Source of the DNA: Cyprinodon diabolis | Taxonomy: Eukaryota; Chordata; Actinopteri; Cyprinodontiformes; Cyprinodontidae | Direction of reading: 5' to 3' | Assembly: GCA_030533445.1 (NCBI GenBank) | Contig: CM060075.1 | Location: forward strand, 33,495,196-33,559,195 | Length of the DNA stretch: 64,000 nt | Shown here: positions 42,413 through 54,876 of the stretch, one piece after another | Layout: every line of letters begins with the position of its first letter | Numbering within the stretch: position 1 is the first letter of the stretch | Translations under genes and position numbers: made by a program | The notes under the pieces: generated by a model | The model's input: the letters and a program-made list of their open reading frames with translations, nothing else | Database searches by the model: none | What the model was told of the DNA's origin: nothing

Positions 42413-44600
42413 GAATGAGATGTGCAGCATGCTGGCATCAGATTCTCACTGTCAGGCTGATGAAACAAATCCCTTTCAGTTTTAATCATTGACATCAAGC
42501 ACAAATAAGACACTTAATACAAGTCTATGATGGTTGCATAGCTAAATATTTTGTAGCCTTGTTCAAATGAATGTTCTAAGTTATGTCTTGCCGTATTTTT
42601 CTTGGATATTTCTTTTTGACCTTTTTTTCTATTCGTTTAATTAGGGTCACTTGAGGAAATGTCACTTTTTGTTGTAGCCAAAATAAATGACTATCATTAA
42701 TTTCTGGCAAGATTATGAAAGCACACTAATCCATGTTTAATCTACTGTTTTCAGACCTTATTATTATTGTAATAAAAAACTTCACAGTTGCGTCCATGAG
42801 GCTATTTTTTTCTATCTGGGTGCGTTATCTTAGTAATGATACACCAGACAAATTTTTTCCGCCTACCGCCAGAAAAAGAATAAAAAATAAAAAACAACTA
42901 AGCGAAATTGAGAGCAACATCCATCTCAAAAAGATCATATCTAAACCAGGAATGGTAAAACTGAAAGATGAACAACTACACATTTTTTCCAAATACTTGC
43001 TGCAAGTGCATGACATCACTCACTCAAGGGTTGATATTTTAAGGCTGTAAAAACAACAAGTAGCTTCTTTCTTAAGAACATTTGGTTTGTTTTCCCTGCT
43101 TTAACGGAGATCATTACTGACAGGGATGAGTGAGTTCACTGACAAGAAGCAGATCAAGGACAGTAACAAGTCTGAAGAGAAGGATTTAAAATGTTAACCT
43201 GTTAACAGAAAATAAAAAAGCCTTTTATTTTTCATGTCCTTTCTCAATGTTGTTTTTTCCTCTTTGCTTTAAAGGAATGAAAAAATATTTTTGGAAAAAC
43301 ATTATTCAAAGCGACTCTTTCGTGTAAAAGGTAAGATCAGAACATGAAACCCTCGGCACTTTGATGAGGTGCTAAGAACCATTTCAGTGCTCTAACAAGA
43401 CAACTGTTACTTTTCCACATAACAAGCCACTTTAGATCTCTGTTAAGTTCTCAAATATTTAAAAGTGATAAGGTGTGCAGGTTTTTTTTGAGGTGCATAT
43501 ATGCCCATATGCACACGTGGGTGGGACAGCTTCGAGAATAGAAGGAATTGGAGCCGAGATGGAAAGGAGGGAAAGAGAGAGAGAAGAGGGAGACAGATAA
43601 TGAGAACCAGGGGGAGGTGATGCTGGCATGGGGAGAGAGAGATAGAGACCAGAAATAGACATGCAAAAAGCAAGGTGTCGAGTCAGAAAATGAAAGAAGA
43701 AATGGCAAGCATGGAAGGAGCAGGAGGGGGGGGAAGAGGCGAAAGAGAATATAGAGGGAGTTTAAATGAAGATGTATGGACAAACAAAGGGGTGTTACAA
43801 ATACATGTAAATGTATGTGAATAGAGGGGGGGAAACATAAAAAAAAGTACAAGGTGAAAGCTGTTGTGGACATAAAGCAAAAATGAGCTATGTTGCTGAA
43901 AAGAAAGAGACAGAGTGAGACACAAATAGATGTGCAAGGCTGAGTCACACTAGGAAGCAAGCAGAAACTGGAAGTGCAAAGATTTACAGCAGGAACCCCA
44001 GGGAGTGTCATATACACACAAACACCATCCGTATGGATATGCAGTGATGCTCCTATCAGGGGTGGGGTAACAAACCAAAGAGCAAAGAGCTCTTCTTAAT
44101 GAGATTAAATGTAAAGGAGACAAATCAAAGGAGATAAGGATGGAAGTGGAGGTTAAGCAGTCAATATGTGATCTGCATATAGAAAGAGCCGAATGCTTGC
44201 TTTGACGTTGTCTATTGCACTGGGACAAATACTAATTCCTGTGCATTTATAACCACCTATACTATTTCAAAACCCCTCTACATTTTAGCCGACGTATGGA
44301 GCTGAAGAAAGAATGACTCAGAGCTAAATAGAGGAGGATATAACACCGCCAACATGGCAAGAAGTATTTAGGAAAAGTTTTTACCCCCTTGCATTACTTA
44401 TGTTGCTTTGTTTTGGACATATTTAAACTTTCAGGTCAAATGCATTTTAGTTGCAGAAAAAAAATCATACATAAACATAAGAACGACTTAATTCAAAGAT
44501 AATTTCTTATGAATCGAAAGGTGAAATTAAATGTTTTAGTTGTTATTATGCAGGTTATTTTTTTTAGAATAGATCACTGAGTAAATTGAGTAGGGTTTTT
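42413..44600. other. Unannotated; purine-rich tract
   Basis: No gene recognised. 43530-43960 is strongly purine-rich on the plus strand, and all long minus-strand frames there are composition artefacts. The plus-strand frame 42733-43050 (105 aa, lysine-rich) shows no domain. Confidence 0.4.
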
Positions 44601-44604
44601 CTTT

Positions 44605-45080
44605 TTGTTCTTTTATGATGAACCCATATTTGCACTTAAGGTGGGTGGATTGATCCCAGTATCAAAAATCTCAATACTAACTCTGGGAGTGATATTGAGC
44701 AAGACTTGTGTAAAAAGGTCACCATTTTTTTTCTCTCTGATTGCAGCCAATTTACCAAAGTCTCCTTGTCTGTCTCTCAACACTTTACTGCTCCCCCTCC
44801 CCTCGTGGCTCAGCACCGCCAGCACAAAAAAGCAATATTTGCTATAGTGGGAGTGAAAAATGTCATTTATTGTCTTAAGATTTAGTTTTAAACTGCTTTG
44901 CAAGGTTGTTTTTTTGAATGGTTAATTGTTCCATTTTTGAATTTTGAGAAAAGTGTAAAAATCACAAAAACACCAAAAGATCAAACGTTTTAATGATTCA
45001 TCAAGCTGAAATATAAAAAGTAGCAAAACTGGTATCGACATCAGTATTGATATTGGTATTCATATTGGCAATACTGACCC
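44605..45080. repeat. Degraded interspersed repeat
   Basis: Contains 'gatcccagtatcaaaaatct' at one side and 'tggtatcgacatcagtattg' at the other. These are GTATCGG-type words of a repeat common in fish. No ORF and no clear terminal repeats. Confidence 0.4.
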
Positions 45081-45099
45081 TATATATTTCAAATCAACT

Positions 45100-45715
45100 T
45101 AGGTTTCAATTCAGTTTATTTATTTATTTATTTAAACCAGGCTCAGTGTGAGTGGCCATCTGCCGAGGCCGACTGGGGTTCAAGGAGACAGAAGCAGAGA
45201 CACAAAAAGCAGCTGTAAAAGGCGGCGCCGTCCAGGAAACACACAGCCAGGCAGACGAGCTCCGAGCCAGCTCCCATGCCAGAGGATGAAGAGAGCACAT
45301 CCAGCCAGTCACGGTCAGAGAAACAGGACCACACTGGAAAACAGGCCGATCTCCAACATCTATATACAATGGCTATGATGGAAGCAGCACAGCTGATGTT
45401 TCTCTCCAGGATGGCGTCACAGCCAAACAGGAACAGACGAGGCAAAGCTACTCTGAGGAAAAGCAGAGAGAGCAGAACGTTAGAGATTGAACTAACAGAT
45501 TCTGCAGAATAGGAGAACAGAGAGAGAATGAAGCAAATTGATGAAATGGGGGTCCCTATGTCCTCCAAAAGTCTAAGCCTATAGCAGCATAACTATAGAG
45601 ATAGTTCAGGAAAACCTTAGCCACTCTAACTATAAGCTTTATCAAAAAAGAAAGTTTTAAGCCTAACCTTAAAAGTAGACCGGGTGTCTGCCTCATATAT
45701 AGCCTATTCTTTTTT
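45100..45715 (+). repeat. Interspersed repeat family A, copy 2
   Basis: The longest of the three copies. It includes 'ggccgactggggttcaagga', 'gaaacaggaccacactgg', 'ctccaggatggcgtcacagc', 'agcctatagcagcataacta' and 'aagctttatcaaaaaagaaa'. Short frames inside show no domain. It is not tRNA-like at its 5' end, so it is more likely a DNA element or LINE tail than a classical SINE. Confidence 0.65.
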
Positions 45716-47250
45716 CAGTTTGCTCTTTGATTTTTTTCCTAAAAATCATCGGTAGCCTTGACAAAGAACAGCGATTTAATTGCTTATTGTTAGTACAATG
45801 GGGTTGTTTTCAGCTCTGTGTTTTGTGGTCAGCGAGATTCCAGTTCCATAGATCTTCCACTAGAGGGCTTTTCTGTTGATGGCTGTTGCGCTGGGCATAC
45901 CACTCCTGCTGCTCCTCCATACAGGTGCAGTCATCAAGAGCAATTTGCCTCATTCATCTAGCTGCATAAAAGGAACTGGAAGCCAGTCACTGACCGTGTT
46001 AACTGTTAATGGTAACATTAAGCCTTCTGCTGAGTTTTCTGTGCATTTTCCTGAACTACCCTGATCTCCTCACCATAGAATTTACTAACCCTTTGTCTCT
46101 CATCCTTTAAAAGAATTACCTTGTTCTGGTTCCTATGTGTATGCTCACCTGGAAACTTACTTCCGCTTCTTTTGACACCTCTGTTGCAAGCTGAATTGGA
46201 TTCCCACAGCCGGCTTTCTGTCTCCTGACAAGACTATCTGCATATCCAATGCCTGCAATACCTGTACACCCAGCACCACATCAGTTCTCAACAACCTCTA
46301 GATTTCACCAACACTTTAGAAAAAACAAAACAAGCTTCATTGACAAGACTCTGCATTGTGCAAAACCCATAGACTGCTCCCCTTCCCCCGTAGGGGAACC
46401 ATCGTTATCTATCCTGGAAGTATCTTCTATGAGAGTATGTTCTACTCTTCTCTAAAACTTGCCAGTCATTTCGTTTCAGAGCTTGGTTTTCCCCCTCGTC
46501 ACTGATTCTGCCGGGATTGGATTCTCTGTTGCACACTACCCATAATTCTGAAACCCCCCGTCTCTCAGTTCACAAGAATGAATGGACTTGTATGCTTGCC
46601 AAGTGTGTCCTTGAGAAGAACACGGACATGTATGGACTCGGGTAGGACGGGAGCATGAACCATAAATCTTGGTCAATTGGAACAGAAGTGTACTTATGAC
46701 ATCACCGCACATTCGGCTCGACCGAAGCCGCATTTAATCTCCAGTTATCAATACTTTTTTTCTTACTTTTTTATTTAGTGGGGGGATAATAATTAACGGC
46801 TGCTCAGTAGTCTGATGCATACTCGGTAAAGAGAGAGGTGCGAGATCAACATACAACATCGGTGGAAAGGAAGGAAAAATGTCAGGTCCAGTTCGGCTCA
46901 GAAACCAAGTACACTTAGTTCACAGGCAGCTCTCAGAGAGACTCGAATTAGTCTGATAAAAAACAACAAAGGAAGCTGCAGGGCTTAATTCTTTCGAGCA
47001 CTCACAACAGCTCCAAGAGGATGTCTCCTCTGACTGACAACTGACAGCTTTGTAGGCAGCAACATAGATAGGCAGCTGCAAAGTGGAACCAGAGGGGAGT
47101 GGTTCATTGGCTTTGAAGGGACACTTTTGTTAACAGCCAGCCAGGGGTTTACTGTGGGTGGCAAACAAGGGCCAGCCAGGTAAAAAAAAAAAAAGGGATA
47201 GTTTTCTTCATCTGCTTCCGAGTAGCTTTCATCGTGATGAAAAGACACTA
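45716..47250. other. Unannotated; possible LTR-like stretch
   Basis: 45840-46560 contains a TATA-like 'gcataaaagg' (about 45963) preceded by 'ccactagaggg', a pattern often seen in fish LTRs. I cannot define ends. Nothing else supported. Confidence 0.35.
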
Positions 47251-47998
47251 ATACCCCATTTACACCACCCTTGAAAAACCGTACCGAGACCGGTCCGAGC
47301 TCAGTAACTGAGAACTCAGTAACTTATTGTGTGTAAATGGAAAGCAAACTGAACTGAACCGAGCTAGACACAACCAGACCGCGCTAACTGCAGACCAGTT
47401 CCAGAGGTGGGCTCGGCTCGGTTCTCTGATAACAAGAGCGCATGAGCAGAACGCGTCATCTCCGTCTGGCTGCACATCCCTATTCACACTCCATTTCAGT
47501 AGTTGGCGGTAATGCCCCTACAGAAGTTGCTTGCCAACCAACACAAAACAGAAGAACAACAACTATAAACAACAGTCGAAATCTTCTCCATGCAACATTT
47601 TAAATAATGGTTTCAAAAGAGCGATGTGCGACCTGGGATGACGCCGAGACTGAGGCCGTTATTGCAGTACAGCAATAATAATCAAGCATAACTATTTGAA
47701 TGAGATGGGCGCCGCCATTTTGATTTGCTTAATTCCCTCCTTCTTCATCATCTTCTTCCTGTGTTTTATGGCGGTTGGCAAACAACTTTTGATGCTTTAC
47801 GGCCACCAACTGCTTGATTCCCTCCTTCAATACTAGCAGTGATACCGCAGATCGTCACTAGGAGGCGAGGAGTCGAGGAACCAAGATAGCGTGATGTGTA
47901 AACGGTCGTCAGAACCAAGCTCGGCCTGGTTAACTGATCCGAGCCAGGACCGATTTCAGCATTGATAAGTTTTTCAAGGGTAGTGTAAATGGGAATCG
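47251..47998 (+). mobile_element. PIF/Harbinger-like non-autonomous element with Myb-domain scrap
   Basis: About 748 bp with inverted termini: left 'cccatttacaccaccc' then ttgaaaaac, right in reverse complement 'cccatttacactaccc' then ttgaaaaac. The interior is GC-richer than its surroundings. It carries an ATG at 47607 followed by 23 codons including TWDDAETEAVIA. That matches the start of the Myb/SANT-like protein of Harbinger elements, and ends at a TAA. The rest of both Harbinger genes is absent, so it would need trans-acting proteins. The 3-bp target duplication is not clear. Confidence 0.7.
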
Positions 47999-48599
47999 TA
48001 AGCAGAAAACCGCCTGCTCTGCAAGCAAATTCAGATTCTTCTCCAGAGGGGATAAACAGATGTAGTGGCTTCAGCTGAAGACCGGAGTGTCTCCCCTATC
48101 AGACCCAGAGTTCTTCAGGGAAAAGATGATGGGAAGAGTTTGTACCATTGGTTTTAAAGCTTGCTTAAATCCATTACATTTTATCAGCAACAAACGTCAT
48201 TCTCCACTCTCTTCATCAGCATATAGCTGGAGGGTCAATCTGTTTCCAGAAAAGGTCATATGGCTACTGTTTTTCTTTCCAAGCATGCAGTATCACACAA
48301 GGCTCCTGTTATCTCATAAAGTGAGTCCAGTCTTAACATGATGACTTGATGAAAATAATGGAGTCTAGCATGCTGCTGCTTGATTGGAAAGAAAAACATC
48401 AGCAACATGGCCCTTTCTCGAAGCAGTGGGACATCCCCGGTATACAGTATATACTTATAGTGCGTTAATAACTATAATATTCAATGCCCAGCCAGCTGGG
48501 ATGCCATATTATGTTGTGATACTTTAAGATGTTTTTGGCCCTCCCTGGTAGGGGTGGCAAATATCTTATTTAATCAGATATTATTCAGACTGTCATACA
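47999..48599. other. Unannotated sequence
   Basis: No gene or repeat I can support. Confidence 0.4.
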
Positions 48600-49025
48600 G
48601 TATATTGTTTATGAACACACGCCTTATTGTCCATGTGTTATGACAACAAATGAAAAAGTGATTTGAGCTCAAATCATGGTCAAACAGATAATTCTACATA
48701 TACATGGAATAAGATCACCACAACTTCCATTCAAAATATAAGAGCTTGATAACAAAAATCATTCTACTTCAAGTCAAATATATTTCAGTGAAAAAACTCT
48801 TGACTAACAACTAGTGAAACTCAACTTAACTAAGCTACTATGTACAATGAGGAAGGGGAAACATGGTTGAAAACCATACCACAGTATAGGATGGATTTTG
48901 TCTTTAAAAAAACAAAATTTATCTTGAAGAACTTGGGATGTGATCAAATTAGCTTTTCACTAATTTAGAGCAACTGGAATGTTTTCAAACCAATTCACAA
49001 TGCAAATCTAAGAGATGAATAAAAC
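48600..49025 (+). repeat. Repeat family B, uninterrupted copy
   Basis: Collinear by eye with the reverse complement of 20318-20099 plus 18535-18336. Where the other copy has the 1.56-kb Tc1-like insert, this one reads straight through at about 48838 ('ctactatgtac'), so it acts as an empty site. Confidence 0.75.
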
Positions 49026-49948
49026 ATGATTTGGCAGAATAATGCTTTATAAAATGATTTGCTAACCAGGGACCCATAACCTTTAGTTAAATGATTCTTT
49101 ACCCTTTTTGAAATACCTAGCAGAGATAGACATGAGCATTCCATTAAATGCCTTTTGGTCATAATTTGGTAATCAAGATGTATTGCGCTCATGAGAAAAC
49201 ACATGAACACTTACGTTATATCAGTGTTTATCCCTTAGTGCTTGGCCAAGGTTCAACAACAGCTCAAAAAATCTTACCGTGCATAGCGTACCATGCAATC
49301 CATCCTGTTAGCTTTGTCTTTACTCATCAGTAATCACATGAAATGATCAAAATCATCAAAATCATCAAAAGACATATTGTTCTGTTCTTGTGAAGTTCTT
49401 TGGAAAGTTTGTGTTTTCATCCAGCAGCAGCTTAGCAAGGTGGGCTCACAGCAAAGGAACGACTTCTTCAGGAGATTTTCTCTTCCAGTCCGACTATGCA
49501 AGTTCTGAAACTCAGAGAAGTGTTCTGCGAGAAGTGGTATATTTTGCAGGAGTTGTGAAATGTCAACCATCTTGACTCCTCCTTGGTTGTTCTGGAGATC
49601 TGGGCCTTTGGGGCTGGCACCATGGTTTTGTCGTCTTCCATTGTAAACCCTTGGCAGCTTCATGGAAAAGAGAGAGAAATCATCTGTGCTGTGGTTTTTT
49701 ACTGTTCTTGTTGATCCCTAGATGCTTCGGTGAACTGTAGTTTACACTGCCTCTTCTCTGCCCATTCTCTATGTCCTGTTTTTATTTTTCAACTCCTTTT
49801 TTCCTTTCTTAATGTGGAAATTTTTTAACAGGCTTATATCCCTGTCTGCATTTTAGTCCGAAAGTGAAAATAGTTGTGGTACTTTTTATTTAGGGTAATC
49901 AAATTAATGGGGATAGTACAAAGCCCAAACCTCTTGCAGATTTGTATG

Positions 49949-49949
<1 letters not shown>
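49026..49949. other. Unannotated sequence
   Basis: No gene recognised. The minus-strand frame 49334-49663 ends in a DDFDDFDHF run caused by a short 'gatgatttt' tandem. Confidence 0.4.

Positions 49950-50012
<63 letters not shown>
49950..50012. repeat. (TA)n microsatellite
   Basis: 63 bp of TA. It is the target of the composite element that follows; TA resumes at 52975. Confidence 0.98.
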
Positions 50013-50016
<4 letters not shown>

Positions 50017-50824
50017 CATGTTCACAAGTCATTTTTTGCAAGTCCAAGTCAAGTCTCAAGTCTTGAGAGCTCAAGTCCAAGTCAAGTCTCAAGTCTTGAG
50101 AAGGCCTGTCGCAATAATCAATTAATCGCACAAAAAATTCTAATTACTTGATTAATTAAAAAAAGTGCAATAATTTTCGTGCTTGCTTGTTTCTCCTTGT
50201 GTTTTCATCTCCTTCACTGAGACGGTATAGCTTAAAGGTCGCTATTATATCTATGGAATTATCATTATCTTGAACTGCTAAATGAAAAATACAATTAAAA
50301 AAAGCACACATGCAAAATTTTTCTCCAGATAAATTTTGCATTTTTAGTTTTTTTTCTTTAAAAAAAAACTATTTTCTTACAGTATTTACCTGACACCGAA
50401 ACAGGGGGGTAATCATCGCTTCCATATCTGTATGGGTTGCATGCATGCATGCGCACGGGCATATATGTCACGTACTGTTGCGTCAGTGACGTCAGTGTGT
50501 TGCACAGGGAAAAATATGATTTATGGTTTTCTTTCATTTAAATGTTAGTTTTATGCTTTGCATGTTTGGAGAGGAAGATATGATTTGTTTTTCTTTGTAT
50601 TTTCTTCTTGAGCTTTGCATGTTTTGATGTTTCTTTTTTATATGATTGTTTTCCTTTATTTTAGACTTTTGAATTTTTCCTGCATGTTGGGTTGTTTTGG
50701 TTTGTTTTTCTTGTGACAATCCATGAGCACTGGACTGAAGTAGTTGTCTGAGGAGGCGGAGTACATTAATTGCGCTTAGTAATTGCTGCGCTCAGGTGTG
50801 AGCAAGGGCTGATTAAAGCCGACA

Positions 50825-52440
50825 TACAGGTGCTGGTCATAAAATTAGAATATCATGAAAAAGTAGATTGATTTCAGTAATTCCATTTAAAAAGTGAAAC
50901 TTGTATATTATATTCATACATTACATACAAACTCATATATTTCAGATGTTTATTTTGTTTAATTTTGATGATTACAAATGACAACAAATGAAAATCTCAA
51001 ATTCATCATATCAGAAAATTAGAATATTACTGAAGATCAATAAAAACAAAGGATTTATAGAAATGTTGGCCAACTGAAAAGTATGAACATGAAAAGTATG
51101 AGCATGTACAGCACTCAGTATTTAGTTGGGCCTCCTTTGGCCTGTATTACTGCAGCAATGCGGCGTGGCATGGAGTCGATCAGTCTGTGGCACTGCTCAG
51201 GTGTTATGATAGCCCAGGTTGCTCTAATAGTGGCTTTTAGCTCTTCTGAATTGTTGGGTCTGGTGTATTGCATCTTCTTCTTCACAATACCCCATAGATT
51301 TTCTATGGGGTTAAGGTCAGGAGAGTTTGCTGGCCAATTAAGAACAGGGATACCATGGTCCTTCAACCAGGTACTGGTAGCTTTGGCACTGTGTGCAGGT
51401 GCCAAGTCCTGTTGGAAAATGAAATCTGCATCTCCAAAAAGTTGGTCAGCTGCAGGAAGCATGAAGTGCTCTAAAACTTCCTGGTATGTGGCTGCGTTGA
51501 CCCTGGACCTCAGAAAACACAATGGACCAACACCAGCAGATGACATGGCACCCCAAACCATCACTGACTGTGGAAACTTTACACTGGACTTCAAGCAACG
51601 TGGATGAAGTGCCTCTCTTCTTTTCCTCCAGACTCTGGGACCTTGATTTCCAAAGGAAATGCAAAATTTACTTTCATCAGAGAACATGACTTTGGACCAC
51701 TCACCAGCAGTCCAGTCCTGTTTCTCTTTAGCCCAGGCAAGACGCTTCTGATGCTGTCTGTGGTTCAAGAGTGGCTTGACACAAGGAATGCGACAGCAGA
51801 AACCCATGTCTTTCATACGTCTGTGTGTGGTGGTTCTTGAAGCACTCACTCCAGCTGCAGTCCACTCTTTGTGAATCTCCCCCACATTTTTGAATGGGTT
51901 TTGTTTCACAATCCTCTCCAGGGTGCGGTTATCTCTCTTGCTTGTACACTTTTTTCGACCACATCTTTTCCTTCCCTTCGCCTCTCTATTAATGTGCTTG
52001 GACACTGAGCTCTGTGAACAGCCAGCCTCTTTAGCGATGACCTTTTGTGTCTTGCCCTCCTTGTGCAAGGTGTCGATGGTCATCTTTTGGACAACTGTCA
52101 AGTCAGCAGTCTTCCCCATGATTGTGTAGCCTATAGAACTAGACTGAAAGACCATTTAAAGGCTTTTGCAGGTGGTTTGAGTTAATTAGCTGATTAGAGT
52201 GTGGCACCAGGGGCCATCAATTTTGAACCTTTTCACAATATTCTAATTTTCTGAGATGATGAATTTGAGATTTTCATTTGTTGTCATTTGTAATCATCAA
52301 AATTAAACAAAATAAACATCTGAAATATATGAGTTTGTATGTAATGTATGAATATAATATACAAGTTTCACTTTTTAAATGGAATTACTGAAATCAATCT
52401 ACTTTTTCATGATATTCTAATTTTATGACCAGCACCTGTA
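50825..52440 (-). mobile_element. Near-intact Tc1 transposon (DD34E), potentially active
   Basis: Terminal inverted repeats of about 202 bp (50827-51028 and the reverse complement of 52438-52237) differ at only one position by eye. Both start 'caggtgctggtcataaaatt'. TA duplications flank it. The interior has a single uninterrupted transposase gene. The sequence closely matches a Tc1 family I recognise from other vertebrates. Confidence 0.95.
51115..52119 (-). CDS. Tc1 transposase, intact
   Basis: 334 aa from the ATG of MGKTADLTVV; an upstream in-frame ATG at 52155 would add 12 residues, but the shorter start matches family usage. The N-terminal half has paired helix-turn-helix DNA-binding units (AKEAGCSQSSVSKHI at about 29-43, and about 62-110) joined by a GRKR hook. 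The DDE catalytic core has Asp148 (MFSDESKF), Asp238 (IFQQDLAPAH) and Glu273 (SPDLNPIENLW), with 34 residues between the last two. The C-terminus ends IAAVIQAKGGPTKY. The enzyme binds the inverted repeats, cuts the element out and inserts it at TA. No stop, frameshift or missing catalytic residue is visible. It is the only gene in the element; its promoter is presumably within the right-hand TIR/leader (52120-52438). Confidence 0.96.
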   Translation of the reverse strand: MGKTADLTVVQKMTIDTLHKEGKTQKVIAKEAGCSQSSVSKHINREAKGRKRCGRKKCTSKRDNRTLERIVKQNPFKNVGEIHKEWTAAGVSASRTTTHRRMKDMGFCCRIPCVKPLLNHRQHQKRLAWAKEKQDWTAGEWSKVMFSDESKFCISFGNQGPRVWRKRREALHPRCLKSSVKFPQSVMVWGAMSSAGVGPLCFLRSRVNAATYQEVLEHFMLPAADQLFGDADFIFQQDLAPAHSAKATSTWLKDHGIPVLNWPANSPDLNPIENLWGIVKKKMQYTRPNNSEELKATIRATWAIITPEQCHRLIDSMPRRIAAVIQAKGGPTKY

Positions 52441-52973
52441 AAAGGAGTCTGAAGGAAAGGAGAAGGAGAACGGATCACTCGCACCAGAAGCAGCATAACA
52501 AGCGGAGCCCAACTTCCAGCCTCTGATTTTTAAGGAAAACTCTTGAATTTTAGGTTTTATCAGGAGAAGAAAAGGACTGTTTTATTATGCCACTTCTGCT
52601 GTGGCTTTTTGTATAAATAAAACACTTGAACTTGAGTGCTTCACGGTTTGGGTCTTTGAGTTGTTTGCTCCCCCTTGTGTCAACGACTGAGTGTGGGGCC
52701 ATACTGGCCACAAGTGCTACTTTTTTTTTTTTTTTTTTGTACACCTCTTCTGTGTGCGGGTAAGGCGAGGGCGATCAGTCAAGTTAGTAAAACAAAAAAC
52801 ACTTGAATAAGTGTTTTTACACTGGAATAAAATATTGTTCACAAGTCGGAAATCACGAGTCTCAGTCGAGTCTAAAGTCCTTCAAATGCAAGTCTAAGTC
52901 GAGTCTGAAGTCATTAAATATGCGACTTAAGTGGGACTCGAGTATGAGTCACAAACTCGAGTCCCCATCTCTG

Positions 52974-54857
52974 ATATATATATATCATAAACAAAATTAG
53001 AAGTATATAATAGAATCTAATAGAACATCCCTTTACTGTCCAATATTTGGGAAGCTATGGGAACACTGTATACCCCCTTTAACAGTTTTCCATGAGCTCT
53101 CACACCAAAAACCTAGTTCTATAGTAAAACATTTTGGAAGTGAAATAGTAGCACTGGATTGTGAAAACAGCTTAAGTCTGTAGAGAAAAGCAGCATCATA
53201 TTTCAAACTCGGTAAACCTAGAGACAGCAAATGCATCCAAAGAAAGTCTCCTGTCCCACAGGAACAGAGACGTTGCCATTGACATTTTTGATACCTAACT
53301 ATACAATTTCTAAAATGTTTGTCCCTTTTAGCTATTTTCACTCAAGGGTAAAAAAGCAAAAAGAGCCAAACTCCACCCTTTACTCCAAATACACTCATAT
53401 TCCCATCACCCTTTGCCTGTCAGGGTGAGTCACTCCCTCCTCTCTCTCCTGGTTAAAACTTTCACCAACTCGGTGTCAACAAGATGATTCGCATTGGTGC
53501 TTTTATCCTTACCCGATCTATTAGAAACACACCTCACATACAGAGCTAGAGCCCCTTCAGGCGTAAAGGGTAACAGTGAGCAAAATAAGTTGTTGAAACT
53601 GATTAGGGGCTCAGTGTAAACAATGAGAACCATTTAATTACATGGGATCGGGTTGGACCATCCCTAAGGGGACCAATCCAGGAGAGACAGTGTTGTTGAA
53701 TCTGCAGGATATGAGTGAATAACTGCATGTGTAAGTGCATTTGTTGGGGTGTTATATCTAGATGTTTGTCAGTCTGTGCTGAGAACATTTATATCTGCAT
53801 CCTCCCACGTGAGACAGAGGATGAGTTCATATGTTGTTGATGCATCCTGATAGGTGCGATAAATGCTGCAACACGTCTGAGTGAAAGCGAAGGGTGATAA
53901 TGTGTAATTTCTGGGATATGCCCCTCAGGGATAGATGTTGTGATGTACATAGTTAAAGGGATGGACGGCATTGCAGACAAAGAAGCAAAGGCTGGAACCC
54001 ACTGGGAGACAAAGAAACAAACACATTTTATTACGCATATCAAGGCAGGTCCATGCACACCTCTGTTTGATATGTATTCATCTTAAAGTGTTGAATATTG
54101 ACAGAAAAAGGGAGATAAAGATTATGGTAATAGCCTGGTGGCCTTACAACCTCAAAGACTGAAAGCATTTCAACAAAAAATACTATTCAGATACTAGAAG
54201 ACACAAGCAAAAAATTAAAATGCAGTTAAAATATAGAGTTTGAAATGCTGCAATGTGTAACGAGTATAGAAATTTAAATAGATATTTATTTAAAAACTCA
54301 TTTGATTAACATTATATACTTATTTTAGAGGCACCTGCTTAATTTTCTATTAAAAACAATAGATTTTTTTCTCATTTGATAATGTCAAACATAAATATGC
54401 CAGGAATATGAGTATTACTGAGCCTGTATGTACCCGCACTGATTTGGGAATCACTTTATTGGTGCTAAAATATAATTTGCTGAGGACAAATAAACTGGTG
54501 ATTAATGCCTGACTTATCATTAGTCAGGATTTATGAGTGATAACAAACTAAACAAATATTTCAAAATCTTTCAAGGGTCTTCTGAAAGTCAAATATCTAT
54601 TAAGATTAGGATTATAAAAACATTGCAGCATGATAGCAAAGTACTTTATAAAGAAACAAGGGATAATTTCTCTTCCATCAGTCATGCATTCGATAAATGT
54701 ATGAGTTCAGGTAATTATATTGCTGACAGTCATCAGGTCCCATCCTTACATTAAGTCATATCTGTCTACCCTAATTTTAGCAGATCATTTGCATTTGCAG
54801 CATAGAGTTGGTACAGTAATGAACCTTATGCAAATATACCAGTTCTAACGGTTGTAA
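52974..54857. other. Unannotated sequence
   Basis: No gene or repeat I can support. Confidence 0.4.
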
Positions 54858-54876
54858 CCCCCCCCCCCCCCCCCCC
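54858..54876. repeat. Poly-C run
   Basis: 19 consecutive C, followed by an A-rich run. Prone to length error. Confidence 0.95.

Larger units (their letters stand above)
50013..52973. mobile_element. hAT-like element (aagtc repeats) carrying an LTR-like sequence and a Tc1
   Basis: The left end reads cagacatgttcacaagtc. The right end in reverse complement reads cagagatggggactcgag. Both are followed by many gactc/aagtc words typical of a fish DNA-transposon family. The element lies in a TA array that continues on both sides. Its body is interrupted: 50150-50824 together with 52441-52800 look like one LTR-type promoter unit (TATA-like 'cataaaagg' restored across the Tc1 junction, AATAAA at about 52616). 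The intact Tc1 (50825-52440) sits inside that. Class and outer ends are tentative. Confidence 0.55.

Noticed and set aside
43443..44228. Overlapping minus-strand S/L/F-rich membrane-like frames (also near 7000-7330, 15000-15430, 25756-26208)
   Set aside because: Composition effect of purine-rich plus-strand DNA; several frames are open simultaneously and none has a domain.
45879..46064. Small secreted protein with signal-peptide-like start (MAVALGIPLLLLL)
   Set aside because: Sits in an LTR-like sequence with a TATA motif inside the frame; no cleavage-site context, no domain and no splice support.
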